The notes under the pieces: model-generated
What the model was told of the DNA's origin: nothing
The model's input: the letters and a program-made list of their open reading frames with translations, nothing else
Databases searched by the model: none
In this document: positions 8,567 to 16,660 of the stretch, piece by piece
Layout: each line of letters begins with the position of its first letter
Position numbering within the stretch: position 1 is the stretch's first letter
From: Betaproteobacteria bacterium
GTDB taxonomy: Bacteria > Pseudomonadota > Gammaproteobacteria > Burkholderiales > SG8-41
Assembly: GCA_023266235.1 (NCBI GenBank)
Contig: JAHFRL010000034.1
Location: forward strand, 1 to 37,590
Direction of reading: 5' to 3'
DNA: 37,590 bases
Program-made: the position numbers and the translations under genes

Positions 8567-9292
8567 ATGCACAGCATTTTTGTCTCCGATCTCCACCTCT
8601 GCCCCACCCGTCCCGCGATCAACCGGATTTTCTTCGACTTCCTGCGCGGCGCGGCCGCCCAGGCTGAAGCGCTCTACATCCTCGGCGATCTTTTCGAGTA
8701 CTGGGCGGGCGATGATGACGACGATCCGTTCAACGCCTCGGTAGTCGCTGCGCTGCGCGAGCTTGCCGACCGCGGCGTTGCGCTCCACCTGATGCACGGC
8801 AACCGCGATTTCCTGATCGGCGATCGGTTTACGGCGGCGTGTCGTGCCGAGCTGCTGCCCGATCCGACGCTGGTTGATATCTACGGTACGCCGACGCTCT
8901 TGATGCACGGAGACACGCTGTGCAGCGACGACGTCGGATACCAGAAGTTCAGAACGCGGGTCAGAAACCCGGACTTTCAACGCCAATTCCTGGCGCGGTC
9001 GGTGGCGGCACGCAAACAGGAGATCGAAAAACTGCGCGCGCAAAGCGAAGCGACGAAAAAAGTCAAATCAGAAGCGATCATGGACGTGACGCCTGAGGCG
9101 GTCGAAGCCGCGCTGCGTGAACACAGCTACCCGCGCCTGATCCACGGCCACACTCATCGACCTGCACTGCACCAGCACGTCGTCAACGGCCACCGCTGCG
9201 AGCGTTGGGTGCTATCGGATTGGTATACGAGTGGCAGCTATCTGCAATGCGATACGGCGGGTTGCCGCGTCATCAAACTCGCAACGACGTGA
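8567..9292 (+). CDS. lpxH: UDP-2,3-diacylglucosamine diphosphatase
   Basis: LpxH hydrolyses UDP-2,3-diacylglucosamine to lipid X and UMP at the cytoplasmic face of the inner membrane, the fourth step of lipid A synthesis. The 241-aa product has the expected length. All metallophosphoesterase motifs are present: D8-L-H10, G40-D41-L-F-E-Y-W, G-N-R-D at 78-81, H114-G-D-T-L-C and H193-G-H-T-H-R-P. The ATG sits just after a CCCTTCA heptamer array and lacks a recognisable Shine-Dalgarno sequence. The gene ends the plus-strand unit with the TPR and cyclophilin genes and converges on a Bug gene 62 bp away. Confidence 0.95.
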   Translation: MHSIFVSDLHLCPTRPAINRIFFDFLRGAAAQAEALYILGDLFEYWAGDDDDDPFNASVVAALRELADRGVALHLMHGNRDFLIGDRFTAACRAELLPDPTLVDIYGTPTLLMHGDTLCSDDVGYQKFRTRVRNPDFQRQFLARSVAARKQEIEKLRAQSEATKKVKSEAIMDVTPEAVEAALREHSYPRLIHGHTHRPALHQHVVNGHRCERWVLSDWYTSGSYLQCDTAGCRVIKLATT

Positions 9293-9335
9293 GAGCGCGA
9301 CAAATATTAATCGTCACGGGCGTCTCCTGGGTGAC

Positions 9336-9361
9336 TCAATCCTCAATCCTGCTTTCACTCC
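9336..9361 (+). repeat. Short heptamer tract at the 3' end of Bug gene 1
   Basis: Two perfect TCAATCC units (9336-9349) are followed by a related TTCACTCC-like segment that contributes the TGA stop of the minus-strand Bug gene. The tract lies in the convergent spacer between lpxH and that gene. Confidence 0.6.
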
Positions 9362-10329
9362 ACCCGCAGCTTGGCGTCCTTGATCACCTTGGCCCAGCGC
9401 ACGGTTTCGGTCTTGATGAATTCCACGCATTGCTCGGGCGTGCTCGACATCGGTTCGTATCCGGCGGCCTGCAACTTTTCACGGGTGTCCGGCATTTCTG
9501 CGAGCTTGATCCACTCCGCGTTGAGCCGGACGATGATGTCGCGCGGCGTGCCGGCGGGCACGAGCAAAACGTACCACGTGGTCACCTCGTAGTTGGCGAT
9601 GCCGGCTTCCCTGGCTGTCGGCACATTGGGCAGATACGCCAGCCGCTCCGCAGCCAACACCGCAAGCGGCCTCACCCGGCCCGCCTTGATATGGGGCAAT
9701 GTCGGCGGCACACCGATTACCACCATATCGACATGCCCACCCATCATGCTGACCATCGCCTCGTTCGACCCCTTGTAAGGCACGTGGACGATGTTGACTC
9801 CGGCCAGACTCTTGAACAGCTCGCTGCCGAGATGGTTGGACGTGCCGAGGCCACCCGAGCCGAAATTGAGTTTGCCGGGATTGGCCTTCGCGAGCTGCAC
9901 GAGTTCCTTGAGGGTCTTCGCCGGGACCGATGGATGGACGAGCAGCACGTTCGGAATATGCGCGACCATCGTGATCGGGGCGAAATCCTTGATCGGGTCG
10001 TAGCCGAGCTTCTTGTAGAGGCTGGGGCTGATCGCGAGCGACGGCGACGCCAACACGATCGAGTAGCCGTCAGGCGCCTGCTTCGCCCCATACTCGGTGC
10101 CGACGTTGCCGCCGGCGCCGGGGCGGTTCTCCGGCACCACCGACTGGCCGAGCTGGACCGCGAGCTTCTGCCCGATGATGCGGCCGAGGATGTCGGTCGG
10201 GCCGCCCGCCGGGAACGGCAGGATGAAGCGCACCGGCTTGCTCGGGTAGGCGGCCGGTTGCGCGTTTACGGCTGTGGCGCACGTCGCCAGGCACAGCGCT
10301 GCGTAGATAGCCTGCCTGAAAACGCGCAT
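9355..10329 (-). CDS. Bug/TctC-family solute-binding protein 1
   Basis: The 324-aa periplasmic receptor belongs to the Bug family, whose members bind carboxylates and related acids for tripartite tricarboxylate transporters. It has a signal peptide (cleavage near V-N-A at 21-23), then the family start Y-P-S-K-P-V-R-F-I-L-P-F-P-A-G-G-P-T-D. The N-R-P-G-A-G-G-N-V-G loop, a G-Y-D-P-I-K-D-F-A-P segment and H-V-P-Y-K-G follow. The ATG is preceded by GAGGAG. It is the last gene of a minus-strand unit containing the otnC/otnK homologs, so a four-carbon sugar acid is a reasonable candidate ligand. No TctA/TctB subunit is nearby. Confidence 0.93.
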   Translation of the reverse strand: MRVFRQAIYAALCLATCATAVNAQPAAYPSKPVRFILPFPAGGPTDILGRIIGQKLAVQLGQSVVPENRPGAGGNVGTEYGAKQAPDGYSIVLASPSLAISPSLYKKLGYDPIKDFAPITMVAHIPNVLLVHPSVPAKTLKELVQLAKANPGKLNFGSGGLGTSNHLGSELFKSLAGVNIVHVPYKGSNEAMVSMMGGHVDMVVIGVPPTLPHIKAGRVRPLAVLAAERLAYLPNVPTAREAGIANYEVTTWYVLLVPAGTPRDIIVRLNAEWIKLAEMPDTREKLQAAGYEPMSSTPEQCVEFIKTETVRWAKVIKDAKLRVE

Positions 10330-10420
10330 GGTCTCCTCGTTTTGACGAACGGCGCAGCTGATTATTATGTGATGCCGTGCGGCATTTTACCGCCTGTCGC
10401 GCGCTTGCGGCAGCGGGACA

Positions 10421-11056
10421 TCAACTCGGAAAGCGGCGATTGAGCTCGGCGATCTGTTCGGCAGTCAAAAGCCGCGTCGGCCGTCCCCGCAACGACAGCA
10501 TCAGGTGCGCGGTCTGCTCGAGCTCTTCGATTGCGTTGACCGCGGCGGTCAGCGATGTTCCCGCGACCACCGGCCCGTGATTCGCGAGCAGCACGGCGTG
10601 GTGCTTGCCGGCGAGCTTGCGCACCGCATCGGCGAGCGCGGCGTCGCCCGGCGGGTAATACGGCACCAGCGCCAGTTTGCCGACCTGCATGACCGCGTAG
10701 GCGGTGATCGGGGGAAACACATCCGCCGGATTGATGTCGGCCAGGCACGACACCGCGACCGCGTGCAGCGAATGCAGATGCACGACCGCCTCGCTCCTCG
10801 GCCGCTCCTGATACATCGCAAGGTGCAGCAACGCTTCCTTCGACGGCGGATCGCCGTCGATGAGCTTGCCGCTGCCGTCGAGCCTGGAAATCCTTGCCGG
10901 GTCGAGGCGGCCGAGGCACGAATTGGTCGGGGTCAGCAGAAAATCGCCGCCCGCGAGCCTGACGCTGATATTGCCGGCGCTGCCGTGCGCGAGCCCGCGG
11001 TCGTAGAGCGACTTGCCGAGCTCGGCGATTTGCTCGCGTAGCTGGTTTTCGTTCAT
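10421..11056 (-). CDS. otnC: Class II aldolase-type 3-oxo-tetronate 4-phosphate decarboxylase
   Basis: The 211-aa class II aldolase/adducin-family enzyme resembles OtnC/YgbL, which decarboxylates 3-oxo-tetronate 4-phosphate to dihydroxyacetone phosphate in the cytoplasm. The metal and catalytic residues are readable: S-K-E74, H93-x-H95 in V-V-H-L-H-S, and His160 in L-A-N-H-G-P. The phosphate-binding region G-S-A-G-N-I-S is at 25-31. The ATG overlaps the stop of the kinase gene (ATGA), so the two are translationally coupled. Fuculose-phosphate aldolases share this fold, but the adjacent OtnK-type kinase strongly favours OtnC. Confidence 0.88.
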   Translation of the reverse strand: MNENQLREQIAELGKSLYDRGLAHGSAGNISVRLAGGDFLLTPTNSCLGRLDPARISRLDGSGKLIDGDPPSKEALLHLAMYQERPRSEAVVHLHSLHAVAVSCLADINPADVFPPITAYAVMQVGKLALVPYYPPGDAALADAVRKLAGKHHAVLLANHGPVVAGTSLTAAVNAIEELEQTAHLMLSLRGRPTRLLTAEQIAELNRRFPS

Positions 11057-12312
11057 TGAAGGGTCCGAAACGCCTTGAGAAAAAAATCGTCGCTGCCGAA
11101 ATTGCCGGACTTCAGCGCAAGCGCGACCGGCTCATCGCCGAGGCTCGCGGTCCACGGCACGCCGGGATCGATCTCGGCGCCGATGCGCAAGCCCTCGACG
11201 CCGAGCGCCGTAACTATCGCACCCGCGGTTTCGCCGCCGGCGACTACCAGCCGGCGCACGCCAAGCGCGACCAGCTCCCGCGCAACGTTGCCCAGCGCCT
11301 GCTCGACCATGGCGCCTGCCCGCTCGCGCCCAAGCCTGGCCTGCACCTGCTCGACCGCTTGCGGCGCTGCCGTCGAGTAAATCAGGATCGGCTTGCCGCC
11401 GAGCCGCGGCTTTGCCCACGCCACCACTTCCGGCACGACATCTTGGCCGCGCGCGAGCGCGAGCGCGTCGATTGCGAAGCTTTCGCAACTGAGCTGCATG
11501 GCGGCAACCTGGCGCTGCGTCGCCGCCGAGCAGCTGCCCGCCAGCACGACTGCAGGGCCGTCGATCCTCGGCAGCGCGCCCGCCAGCGCCGCCTTGAGCA
11601 ATCCCTGCAGCCGGAAATTCCCGGGTAACCCGAGCGCAAGCCCCGAGCCGCCGGTCACGAGCTTGAGGCCGACACACGCAGCACCGATCGCCAGCAGATG
11701 TTCATCCGTGATTGCATCGACAATCGCGAGCCGTATCCCGGCCACCTGCAATTCTTGCATTTCGCCGCGGATTGCGCCGGCGCCCTGCTCGACCACGTGG
11801 CAGGGAATCAGCCCGACCTTTCCTTTCGCTTGCCGCTGCAGCACGCGCGTCAGCAACGAATCGGTCATCGGATTGAGCGGGTGATGGCGCATGCCCGATT
11901 CCGACAGCAATTGGCCGCCGACGAACAGGTAGCCCTGGTAAATCGTGCGCTGGTTGGTCGGAAACGCCGGGCACGCAACGGTAAAGTTCCCGCCGAGGCG
12001 CGCCAGCAGCGCTTCCGCGACCGGATCGATGTTGCCGTCGTCGGTCGAATCGAACGTCGAGCAGTATTTGAAAAAATACTGCCGCGCGCCGGCGCGCTCG
12101 AGCCAGTCGAGCGATGCCAGTGACAGCGTGATCGCAGCGGCGGCCGGGACCGAGCGCGACTTGAGCGCGATGACTGCCGCATCGGCGGCGGGCGGCGTGA
12201 AACCGGCGCGCGGCACGCCGAGCAGCACCACGGTCGACATGCCCCGGCGCGTGAGCGTATTGGCGAGGTCGGTCGCGCCGGTAAAGTCGTCAGCGATGCA
12301 TCCCAGCAACAT
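11053..12312 (-). CDS. otnK: 3-oxo-tetronate kinase (four-carbon acid sugar kinase family)
   Basis: The 419-aa kinase belongs to the former DUF1537 family. OtnK phosphorylates 3-oxo-tetronate to the 4-phosphate, the substrate of OtnC. The N-terminal sugar-acid-binding domain begins with the diagnostic I-A-D-D-F-T-G-A-T-D at residues 6-15. The C-terminal nucleotide-binding domain contains V-V-A-G-G-E-T-A-G and ends with K-S-G-N-F-G. The gene overlaps otnC by 4 bp and lies 39 bp after a dehydrogenase gene, forming a three-gene catabolic unit. No strong Shine-Dalgarno sequence precedes the ATG. Confidence 0.9.
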   Translation of the reverse strand: MLLGCIADDFTGATDLANTLTRRGMSTVVLLGVPRAGFTPPAADAAVIALKSRSVPAAAAITLSLASLDWLERAGARQYFFKYCSTFDSTDDGNIDPVAEALLARLGGNFTVACPAFPTNQRTIYQGYLFVGGQLLSESGMRHHPLNPMTDSLLTRVLQRQAKGKVGLIPCHVVEQGAGAIRGEMQELQVAGIRLAIVDAITDEHLLAIGAACVGLKLVTGGSGLALGLPGNFRLQGLLKAALAGALPRIDGPAVVLAGSCSAATQRQVAAMQLSCESFAIDALALARGQDVVPEVVAWAKPRLGGKPILIYSTAAPQAVEQVQARLGRERAGAMVEQALGNVARELVALGVRRLVVAGGETAGAIVTALGVEGLRIGAEIDPGVPWTASLGDEPVALALKSGNFGSDDFFLKAFRTLQ

Positions 12313-12346
12313 AAGGTGTCATTCAAGTACCTGGAACCTGTTTCGC

Positions 12347-12370
12347 ACTCCTCACCCCTTACCGCTTACC
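12347..12370 (-). repeat. Heptamer tract encoding the 3' end of the dehydrogenase gene
   Basis: Read on the minus strand the tract is GTAAGCG-GTAAGGG-GTGAGGA-GTG. The first units encode the last residues (S-G-K-G) of the dehydrogenase, and the third supplies its TGA stop. The repeat has therefore entered, or grown into, the coding end of the gene. Confidence 0.6.
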
Positions 12371-13290
12371 GACGAATCCGTTTCCAGTATGGCGAGCGTC
12401 GCACGCAACGCCTTCTCATAGCGCGCTTTCTCGCGTGCAATCCCGGCATCATCCCACTGCATGAAGCCCTGCCCGACTTTCATGCCGTAATGGCCGGCGG
12501 CGATCATTTGCTCGATCAGCGGACTGGGCCTGGCGTCGTTGCACAACGTCGGAAACACCGCGCGGTAGAGCTTGCAGCTGATGTCCCAGCCCGAGTGCTC
12601 CTTCTGCGTGATCGGCCCGCACGCGGCATAGCGGAAGCCGAAGCCGTAACGCACCGCGGCGTCGATGTCCTCCGCCGAGGCGACGCCTTTCTCGATCAGG
12701 GAAATTGCTTCGCGCATGAGCGCCGACTGGATGCGGTTGACGAGAAACCCGATCAGGTCCCGGTTGACGCGCACCGGGCGTTTGCCCAGCCGTCGCATCA
12801 GCTCGCACATCCGATCGATCAGCTTGGGATCGGTATGCTCGGAGCCGATCACCTCGACCAGCGGCACGAATTGCGCCGGCATCAGGAAATGCAGCCCCAG
12901 CATGCGCGATCGGGTCTCCAGCCCGCGCCCGATGTCGCTGATCAACAGGGTCGACGAATTGCTGGTGAGCGGCGCCTGCGCCGGCGCGAGCCGCTCGAGC
13001 GCGGCGAAGACCTCTTGTTTGACCGCAATATCCTCGGGCGCGCTTTCGGACACCAGATCGACGCCGTTCCAGGCGACGTCCGTCAGTGCCGCGACCACGC
13101 CAATGCGTCCGCCGGCTGGCGCGCCCATGCGCCGCCGGCTGTCTTCCAGGAAAACCGGCAACGCGGCGCGTCGTTTCGCCGACGGCTCGACGATGTCGAC
13201 CGTCCAGCCGCCCGCGGAGAATACCAGCGCGATGCCGCTGCCCATGGTGCCGCCGCCGATCACGACGGCGCGGGGGATTTGCTCCGACAT
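12352..13290 (-). CDS. 3-hydroxyacyl-CoA dehydrogenase-family NAD-dependent dehydrogenase
   Basis: The 312-aa single-domain-pair enzyme has an N-terminal Rossmann fold (V-V-I-G-G-G-T-M-G-S-G at 9-19) and an acidic residue after beta-2 (I-V-E-P) that implies NAD rather than NADP. The 3HCDH active-site region is S-N-S-S at 110-113 and His134 with Glu146 in L-H-F-L-M-P-A-Q-F-V-P-L-V-E-V. The usual N-P-P after the His is M-P-A here. Length and motif resemble L-gulonate 3-dehydrogenase and carnitine dehydrogenase rather than beta-oxidation enzymes. Placement before otnK and otnC suggests it oxidises the C3 hydroxyl of a tetronate. GGAGG precedes the ATG. Confidence 0.85.
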   Translation of the reverse strand: MSEQIPRAVVIGGGTMGSGIALVFSAGGWTVDIVEPSAKRRAALPVFLEDSRRRMGAPAGGRIGVVAALTDVAWNGVDLVSESAPEDIAVKQEVFAALERLAPAQAPLTSNSSTLLISDIGRGLETRSRMLGLHFLMPAQFVPLVEVIGSEHTDPKLIDRMCELMRRLGKRPVRVNRDLIGFLVNRIQSALMREAISLIEKGVASAEDIDAAVRYGFGFRYAACGPITQKEHSGWDISCKLYRAVFPTLCNDARPSPLIEQMIAAGHYGMKVGQGFMQWDDAGIAREKARYEKALRATLAILETDSSVSGKG

Positions 13291-13301
13291 ATCATGTGCC
13301 T

Positions 13302-13382
13302 CCGGTAAGTTGCGGCGTCGCGCCGCGATCGTGGTTCCGGTAACTTGCGCAAAAATTCGGAATCCTGAATCCCGGATCCCGC
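13302..13382 (-). repeat. Direct repeat and heptamer tract between Bug gene 2 and the dehydrogenase
   Basis: CCGGTAAGTTGCG at 13302-13314 recurs with one change at 13337-13349. It is followed by three degenerate heptamers (GAATCCT, GAATCCC, GGATCCC; about 13360-13380) just beyond the TGA of Bug gene 2. The first direct-repeat copy lies just upstream of the dehydrogenase start, around its GGAGG site. Confidence 0.55.
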
Positions 13383-13384
13383 AG

Positions 13385-14338
13385 TCAATCCGCGCGCGCT
13401 CCCGAATCCTTGACGACTTTCGCCCACTTGACGACCTCGGCCTTCAGATAGTCGGCAAACTGCTGCGGCGTGTTCGGAGTGTAATCGAAGCCGAGCACCG
13501 CGAGCCGCTCCTTGACGGCCGCATTTTGCAGCACGTTCGCGATATCGGCATTCAGCTTCGCGACGATCGCGCGCGGCGTCGCGGCCGGCGCGAAGAACGC
13601 GATCCAGGTGTAATCGACGTACCCGGGGAACCCCGATTCCGCCGCGGTCGGCACGTCGGGCAGCGCGGGCGAGCGCTGCGGGCTCGTCACCACGATCGCG
13701 CGCAACTTGCCGGCCTTGATCAGCGGCATCGCTGCCGGCGTCGCCGTGGCGCCGATCGACACCTGGCCGGCGGTGACTGCGTTGACCGCCGGCGCGGCGC
13801 CGCTGTAAGGGATGTGCGTGATGTCGAGTCCCGCCATCGTCTTCAGCAACCGCTCGGCGGTAAGATGCGGCGTGGTGCCGGTGCCGGACGACGCGTACGA
13901 AAGCTTCTGCGATTTGCCGAGCGTGATCAACTCCTGCAAATTATTCGCCGGCACCGACGGATGCACGAAAATGAGGTTCGGTATGGACCCGGCGTTGATG
14001 ACCGGCGCGAAGTCCTTGATCGGGTCGTAGCCCGCGTTGCGGTAGAGGCTCGGATTGACCGCGAATGCGCTGCTCTGCACGAGGATCGTATAGCCGTCCG
14101 GCGTCGCGCGCGCGACCATCGCATTGCCGATATTGCCGCTGGCGCCGGGCCGGTTGTCGATCACCACCGTCTGGCCCCACGGTTCGGAGAGCTTCTGGCC
14201 GACGACGCGCGCCATGATGTCGACCGGTCCGCCCGGCGGTTGCGCAGCGAGGAATCGCACCGGACGATTCGGATAGGCGGGCTCGGCCGCGTGCGCCGCA
14301 CCAGCGATGAGAACGAACAACACCAATAAGTAATTCAT
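13385..14338 (-). CDS. Bug/TctC-family solute-binding protein 2
   Basis: The 317-aa periplasmic binding protein has a compact signal peptide cleaved near A-H-A at residues 15-17. The family features are Y-P-N-R-P-V-R-F-L at the start of the mature chain, N-R-P-G-A-S-G-N-I-G, G-Y-D-P-I-K-D-F-A-P-V and H-I-P-Y-S-G. The last replaces the more usual H-V-P-Y-K-G and alters a loop near the ligand cleft. The first G-G-rich segment reads A-A-Q-P-P-G-G-P-V-D. The ATG is preceded by GGAGGAG. It lies 95 bp before the dehydrogenase/otnK/otnC module and is separated from Bug gene 3 by a hairpin-forming repeat. Confidence 0.93.
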   Translation of the reverse strand: MNYLLVLFVLIAGAAHAAEPAYPNRPVRFLAAQPPGGPVDIMARVVGQKLSEPWGQTVVIDNRPGASGNIGNAMVARATPDGYTILVQSSAFAVNPSLYRNAGYDPIKDFAPVINAGSIPNLIFVHPSVPANNLQELITLGKSQKLSYASSGTGTTPHLTAERLLKTMAGLDITHIPYSGAAPAVNAVTAGQVSIGATATPAAMPLIKAGKLRAIVVTSPQRSPALPDVPTAAESGFPGYVDYTWIAFFAPAATPRAIVAKLNADIANVLQNAAVKERLAVLGFDYTPNTPQQFADYLKAEVVKWAKVVKDSGARAD

Positions 14339-14344
14339 CGCATC

Positions 14345-14440
14345 TCCTCCACGGTGGTAATGGTGAATTGAAAATAGAAAATGGTGAAAGGCGATGAGCG
14401 CCCCTTGCCTATTCCCTATTCCCTATTTCCCATTCCCTAA
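14345..14440 (-). repeat. Inverted heptamer arrays between Bug genes 3 and 2
   Basis: In the minus-strand transcript a purine arm (GGGAATA/GGGAAAT units, templated by about 14405-14437) is followed by a pyrimidine arm (about 14360-14385). Aligning GGAAAUAGGGAAUAG with CCAUUUUCUAUUUUC gives 14 paired positions of 15 when G-U is allowed. The loop contains a second short GC stem. The hairpin ends about 20 nt before the Bug gene 2 start and its Shine-Dalgarno sequence. Confidence 0.75.
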
Positions 14441-15414
14441 TCCACTCGAATCCCCGACGACTGGATGATCTTCGCATAAAGCGCGCTTTCCCTGCGCACG
14501 AAAACCGCGAGCTGCTCGGGCGTGCTCGCGATCACCTCAGCGCCCTGGTTCGCTAGCCGCCCGCGAATGTCCTGCCGCGCGAGCACTTTGGCGATGTCGC
14601 CGTGGACCTTGGCGACGATGTCCCGCGCCGTACCGGCAGGAGCGAACATCCCCATCCAGCCGGTCGCATCGAACTCCGGATACGTTTCTGCAACACTCGC
14701 GACTGCCGGCAGCACCGCCGCACGTTTCGCCGAGGAGACCGCGACCGCGCGCACCCGGCCGCTCTTGACGTGCGGCAGCACGCCGACGATATTGGCGAAC
14801 ATCAACTCGACTTGCCCGGAGATGAGATCGACAAAGGCCGGGGCTGCGCCCTTGTACGGCACGTGGTTCATCCGGATGCCGGCCATCGACTGCAGCGCTT
14901 CCATGCCGAGATGCTGCAGGTTGCCCACGCCGGCGGAGGCAAAGTTGAGTTGCCCTGGCTTCGCCCCGGCAAGTGCCACCAGCTCCCTCACCGACCTGAC
15001 CGGCAGCGACGGATGCACCACCAGCACCATGGGCGAGGCGACCATCAGAGTCACCGGCAGCAGGTCTTGTTGCGGATCGTAGGGGAGCTTTTTCTGCAGG
15101 CTTGGATTGATGGTGATGGGCCCGGCGTTGCCGAGCAGCAGCGTGTAGCCGTCCGGCGCGGACTTGGCGACCACGTCGGCGCCGATGCCGCCGCCCGCGC
15201 CGCCGCGGTTGTCCACCACCACGGCCTGTCCCCACATTTCGGTGAGGCGCTGCCCGACCACGCGCGCGACATCATCGAGCGGCCCGCCCGCCGCATACGG
15301 GACGATGACGCGCACCGGCTTGGCCGGATAAGTCTGCGCGGAGGCTTGCCCGGCCCCGACGAAGGACAGCACGGACAGCAGTGCGGCGGCGCGCAGCCGA
15401 TTCCGGTTTCGCAT
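14437..15414 (-). CDS. Bug/TctC-family solute-binding protein 3
   Basis: The 325-aa periplasmic receptor starts at ATG 15414, 2 bp after the stop of the hydrolase gene (TAG-CG-ATG), so the pair is translationally coupled; an upstream extension would overlap the hydrolase out of frame. The signal peptide has a basic n-region (R-N-R-N-R-L-R) and A-S-A/Q cleavage near residue 26. Family motifs are T-Y-P-A-K-P-V-R-V-I-V-P-Y-A-A-G-G-P, N-R-G-G-A-G-G-G-I-G, P-Y-D-P-Q-Q-D-L and H-V-P-Y-K-G. Tight coupling to a hydrolase suggests the receptor binds that enzyme's substrate or a relative. Confidence 0.93.
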   Translation of the reverse strand: MRNRNRLRAAALLSVLSFVGAGQASAQTYPAKPVRVIVPYAAGGPLDDVARVVGQRLTEMWGQAVVVDNRGGAGGGIGADVVAKSAPDGYTLLLGNAGPITINPSLQKKLPYDPQQDLLPVTLMVASPMVLVVHPSLPVRSVRELVALAGAKPGQLNFASAGVGNLQHLGMEALQSMAGIRMNHVPYKGAAPAFVDLISGQVELMFANIVGVLPHVKSGRVRAVAVSSAKRAAVLPAVASVAETYPEFDATGWMGMFAPAGTARDIVAKVHGDIAKVLARQDIRGRLANQGAEVIASTPEQLAVFVRRESALYAKIIQSSGIRVD

Positions 15415-15416
15415 CG

Positions 15417-16607
15417 CTAGGAGCAAACGTTCACTTGCTTCGGCGGCGCCGCTTGCAGCGTTTCCGCGAGCCAATCGGCGACGTAGTTCGCCGCGAGCTG
15501 GCGGTTGTCGCCCTGGCAATGCTCGGCGCCGCCCTCCTCGACTGTGAAGATCTTGAGCTTCTTGACCTTGGAGCTGATGGTGTCGTACAGCAGCTGGGCG
15601 TTGGCGGCCGGCGAAATCGAGTCGCGCTCGCCGTGAATGATGAGGAAGGGGCAGGTGATCTTCTCCGCCACCCCGGCGAGCGTGTATTGCTCCACCTTCT
15701 TCATCGCGCTGTCCATGTCCGGCATGCCCATTACCCACGGCAGCTGAAAATGCGGCGCCGACACTTTCGTGCCGCCCGTCTCGAGGATGCGGCGGCGGGT
15801 GATCCAGGTTGCGTGGTAATCGAAGTGCGCGCCCCATGCGACTCCCGCCGCGAAGCGCTTCTCGAACGCGGCGGCGCGCGGCGCATAGTAGCCGCCCATG
15901 CTGAACGCCATGACGGCGATGCGTTTGGTATCGACGTCGGCACGGCTTGCGACATAATCGTACGCGGCGGCAGCGGGCACCTCATAGTCGTGGCGGCTCG
16001 GAATGTTCTGCAGACGCAGCGCCTCGCCCTGGCCCGGCCCGTCGATCGCGAGCGTGTGGATGCCGCGGTTCGCGAGCTCGACGCCGCCGAACAGCACGGA
16101 GAGCTCCTTGGTGCTGTCGAGCCCGTCGAAAAAGCACACCGCCGGCGCTTTGCCTTCGACCGGCGCTTTCATGAACCACGCGGGAAGCGTCGTCCCTGCG
16201 TACGGCACTTCGACGCGCTCGATGTTCGGATAGCGGAATTTCGTGCCGCGGCGGAAACAGCGCAGGCAGCTGTGATAGAGTTCGGTCTTCTTCGCGCCCG
16301 GCGGCACGAAGCGCTCGCCGGCGAAGTAGTAGGTTGCCGCACGCAGGTAGTGCGAACCCGCGCTCGACCGGTGTTGCTCCGCGGCTGCCTCATCGCCCAT
16401 CCTCTCGACGCGCCGCGCCTCCTTCTCCCACTCGACACCCCACGCCTCATTGTCGCCGACCTTGTCTTTCAAGCGCTGGCCGACGCGGTCGACTTCGCTC
16501 ATCGCCGAGGCGCCCCATCTCGCCATCTCGATGACGATCATCATCCCCTGCGACCACATGAAGTTCCCGGGAAAGTACTGGAACCAGAATCTGCCGCCCT
16601 CCGCCAT
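15417..16607 (-). CDS. Alpha/beta hydrolase, DHPON-hydrolase/FrsA-like
   Basis: The 396-aa protein has an N-terminal helical region (1-125) that caps a C-terminal alpha/beta-hydrolase core. The core resembles 2,6-dihydroxypseudooxynicotine hydrolase, which cleaves a C-C bond in nicotine degradation: F-D-G-L-D-S-T-K-E at 160-168, nucleophile elbow A-F-S-M-G-G with Ser236, V-A-W-G-A, acid Asp329 in H-G-E-R-D-S and His363 in A-E-H-C. The elbow has Ala234 where G-x-S-x-G has its first Gly. No signal peptide is present, so it is cytoplasmic. GGAGG precedes the ATG. It is coupled to Bug gene 3 with 2 bp spacing. The substrate is unknown. Confidence 0.82.
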   Translation of the reverse strand: MAEGGRFWFQYFPGNFMWSQGMMIVIEMARWGASAMSEVDRVGQRLKDKVGDNEAWGVEWEKEARRVERMGDEAAAEQHRSSAGSHYLRAATYYFAGERFVPPGAKKTELYHSCLRCFRRGTKFRYPNIERVEVPYAGTTLPAWFMKAPVEGKAPAVCFFDGLDSTKELSVLFGGVELANRGIHTLAIDGPGQGEALRLQNIPSRHDYEVPAAAAYDYVASRADVDTKRIAVMAFSMGGYYAPRAAAFEKRFAAGVAWGAHFDYHATWITRRRILETGGTKVSAPHFQLPWVMGMPDMDSAMKKVEQYTLAGVAEKITCPFLIIHGERDSISPAANAQLLYDTISSKVKKLKIFTVEEGGAEHCQGDNRQLAANYVADWLAETLQAAPPKQVNVCS

Positions 16608-16660
16608 TTTTGCCGCCTCCGCTTTACGTCGAGCTGCCAGCTTTTCCTGCGCCTGACGAC

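Noticed and set aside
9300..9335. Intrinsic terminator between lpxH and Bug gene 1
   Set aside because: A GTCAC...GTGAC stem of only 5 bp is present and there is no T-tract on either side.
9205..10443. Long plus-strand frame opposite Bug gene 1
   Set aside because: Antisense shadow of a well-supported Bug gene; the composition is His/Arg-rich without family features.
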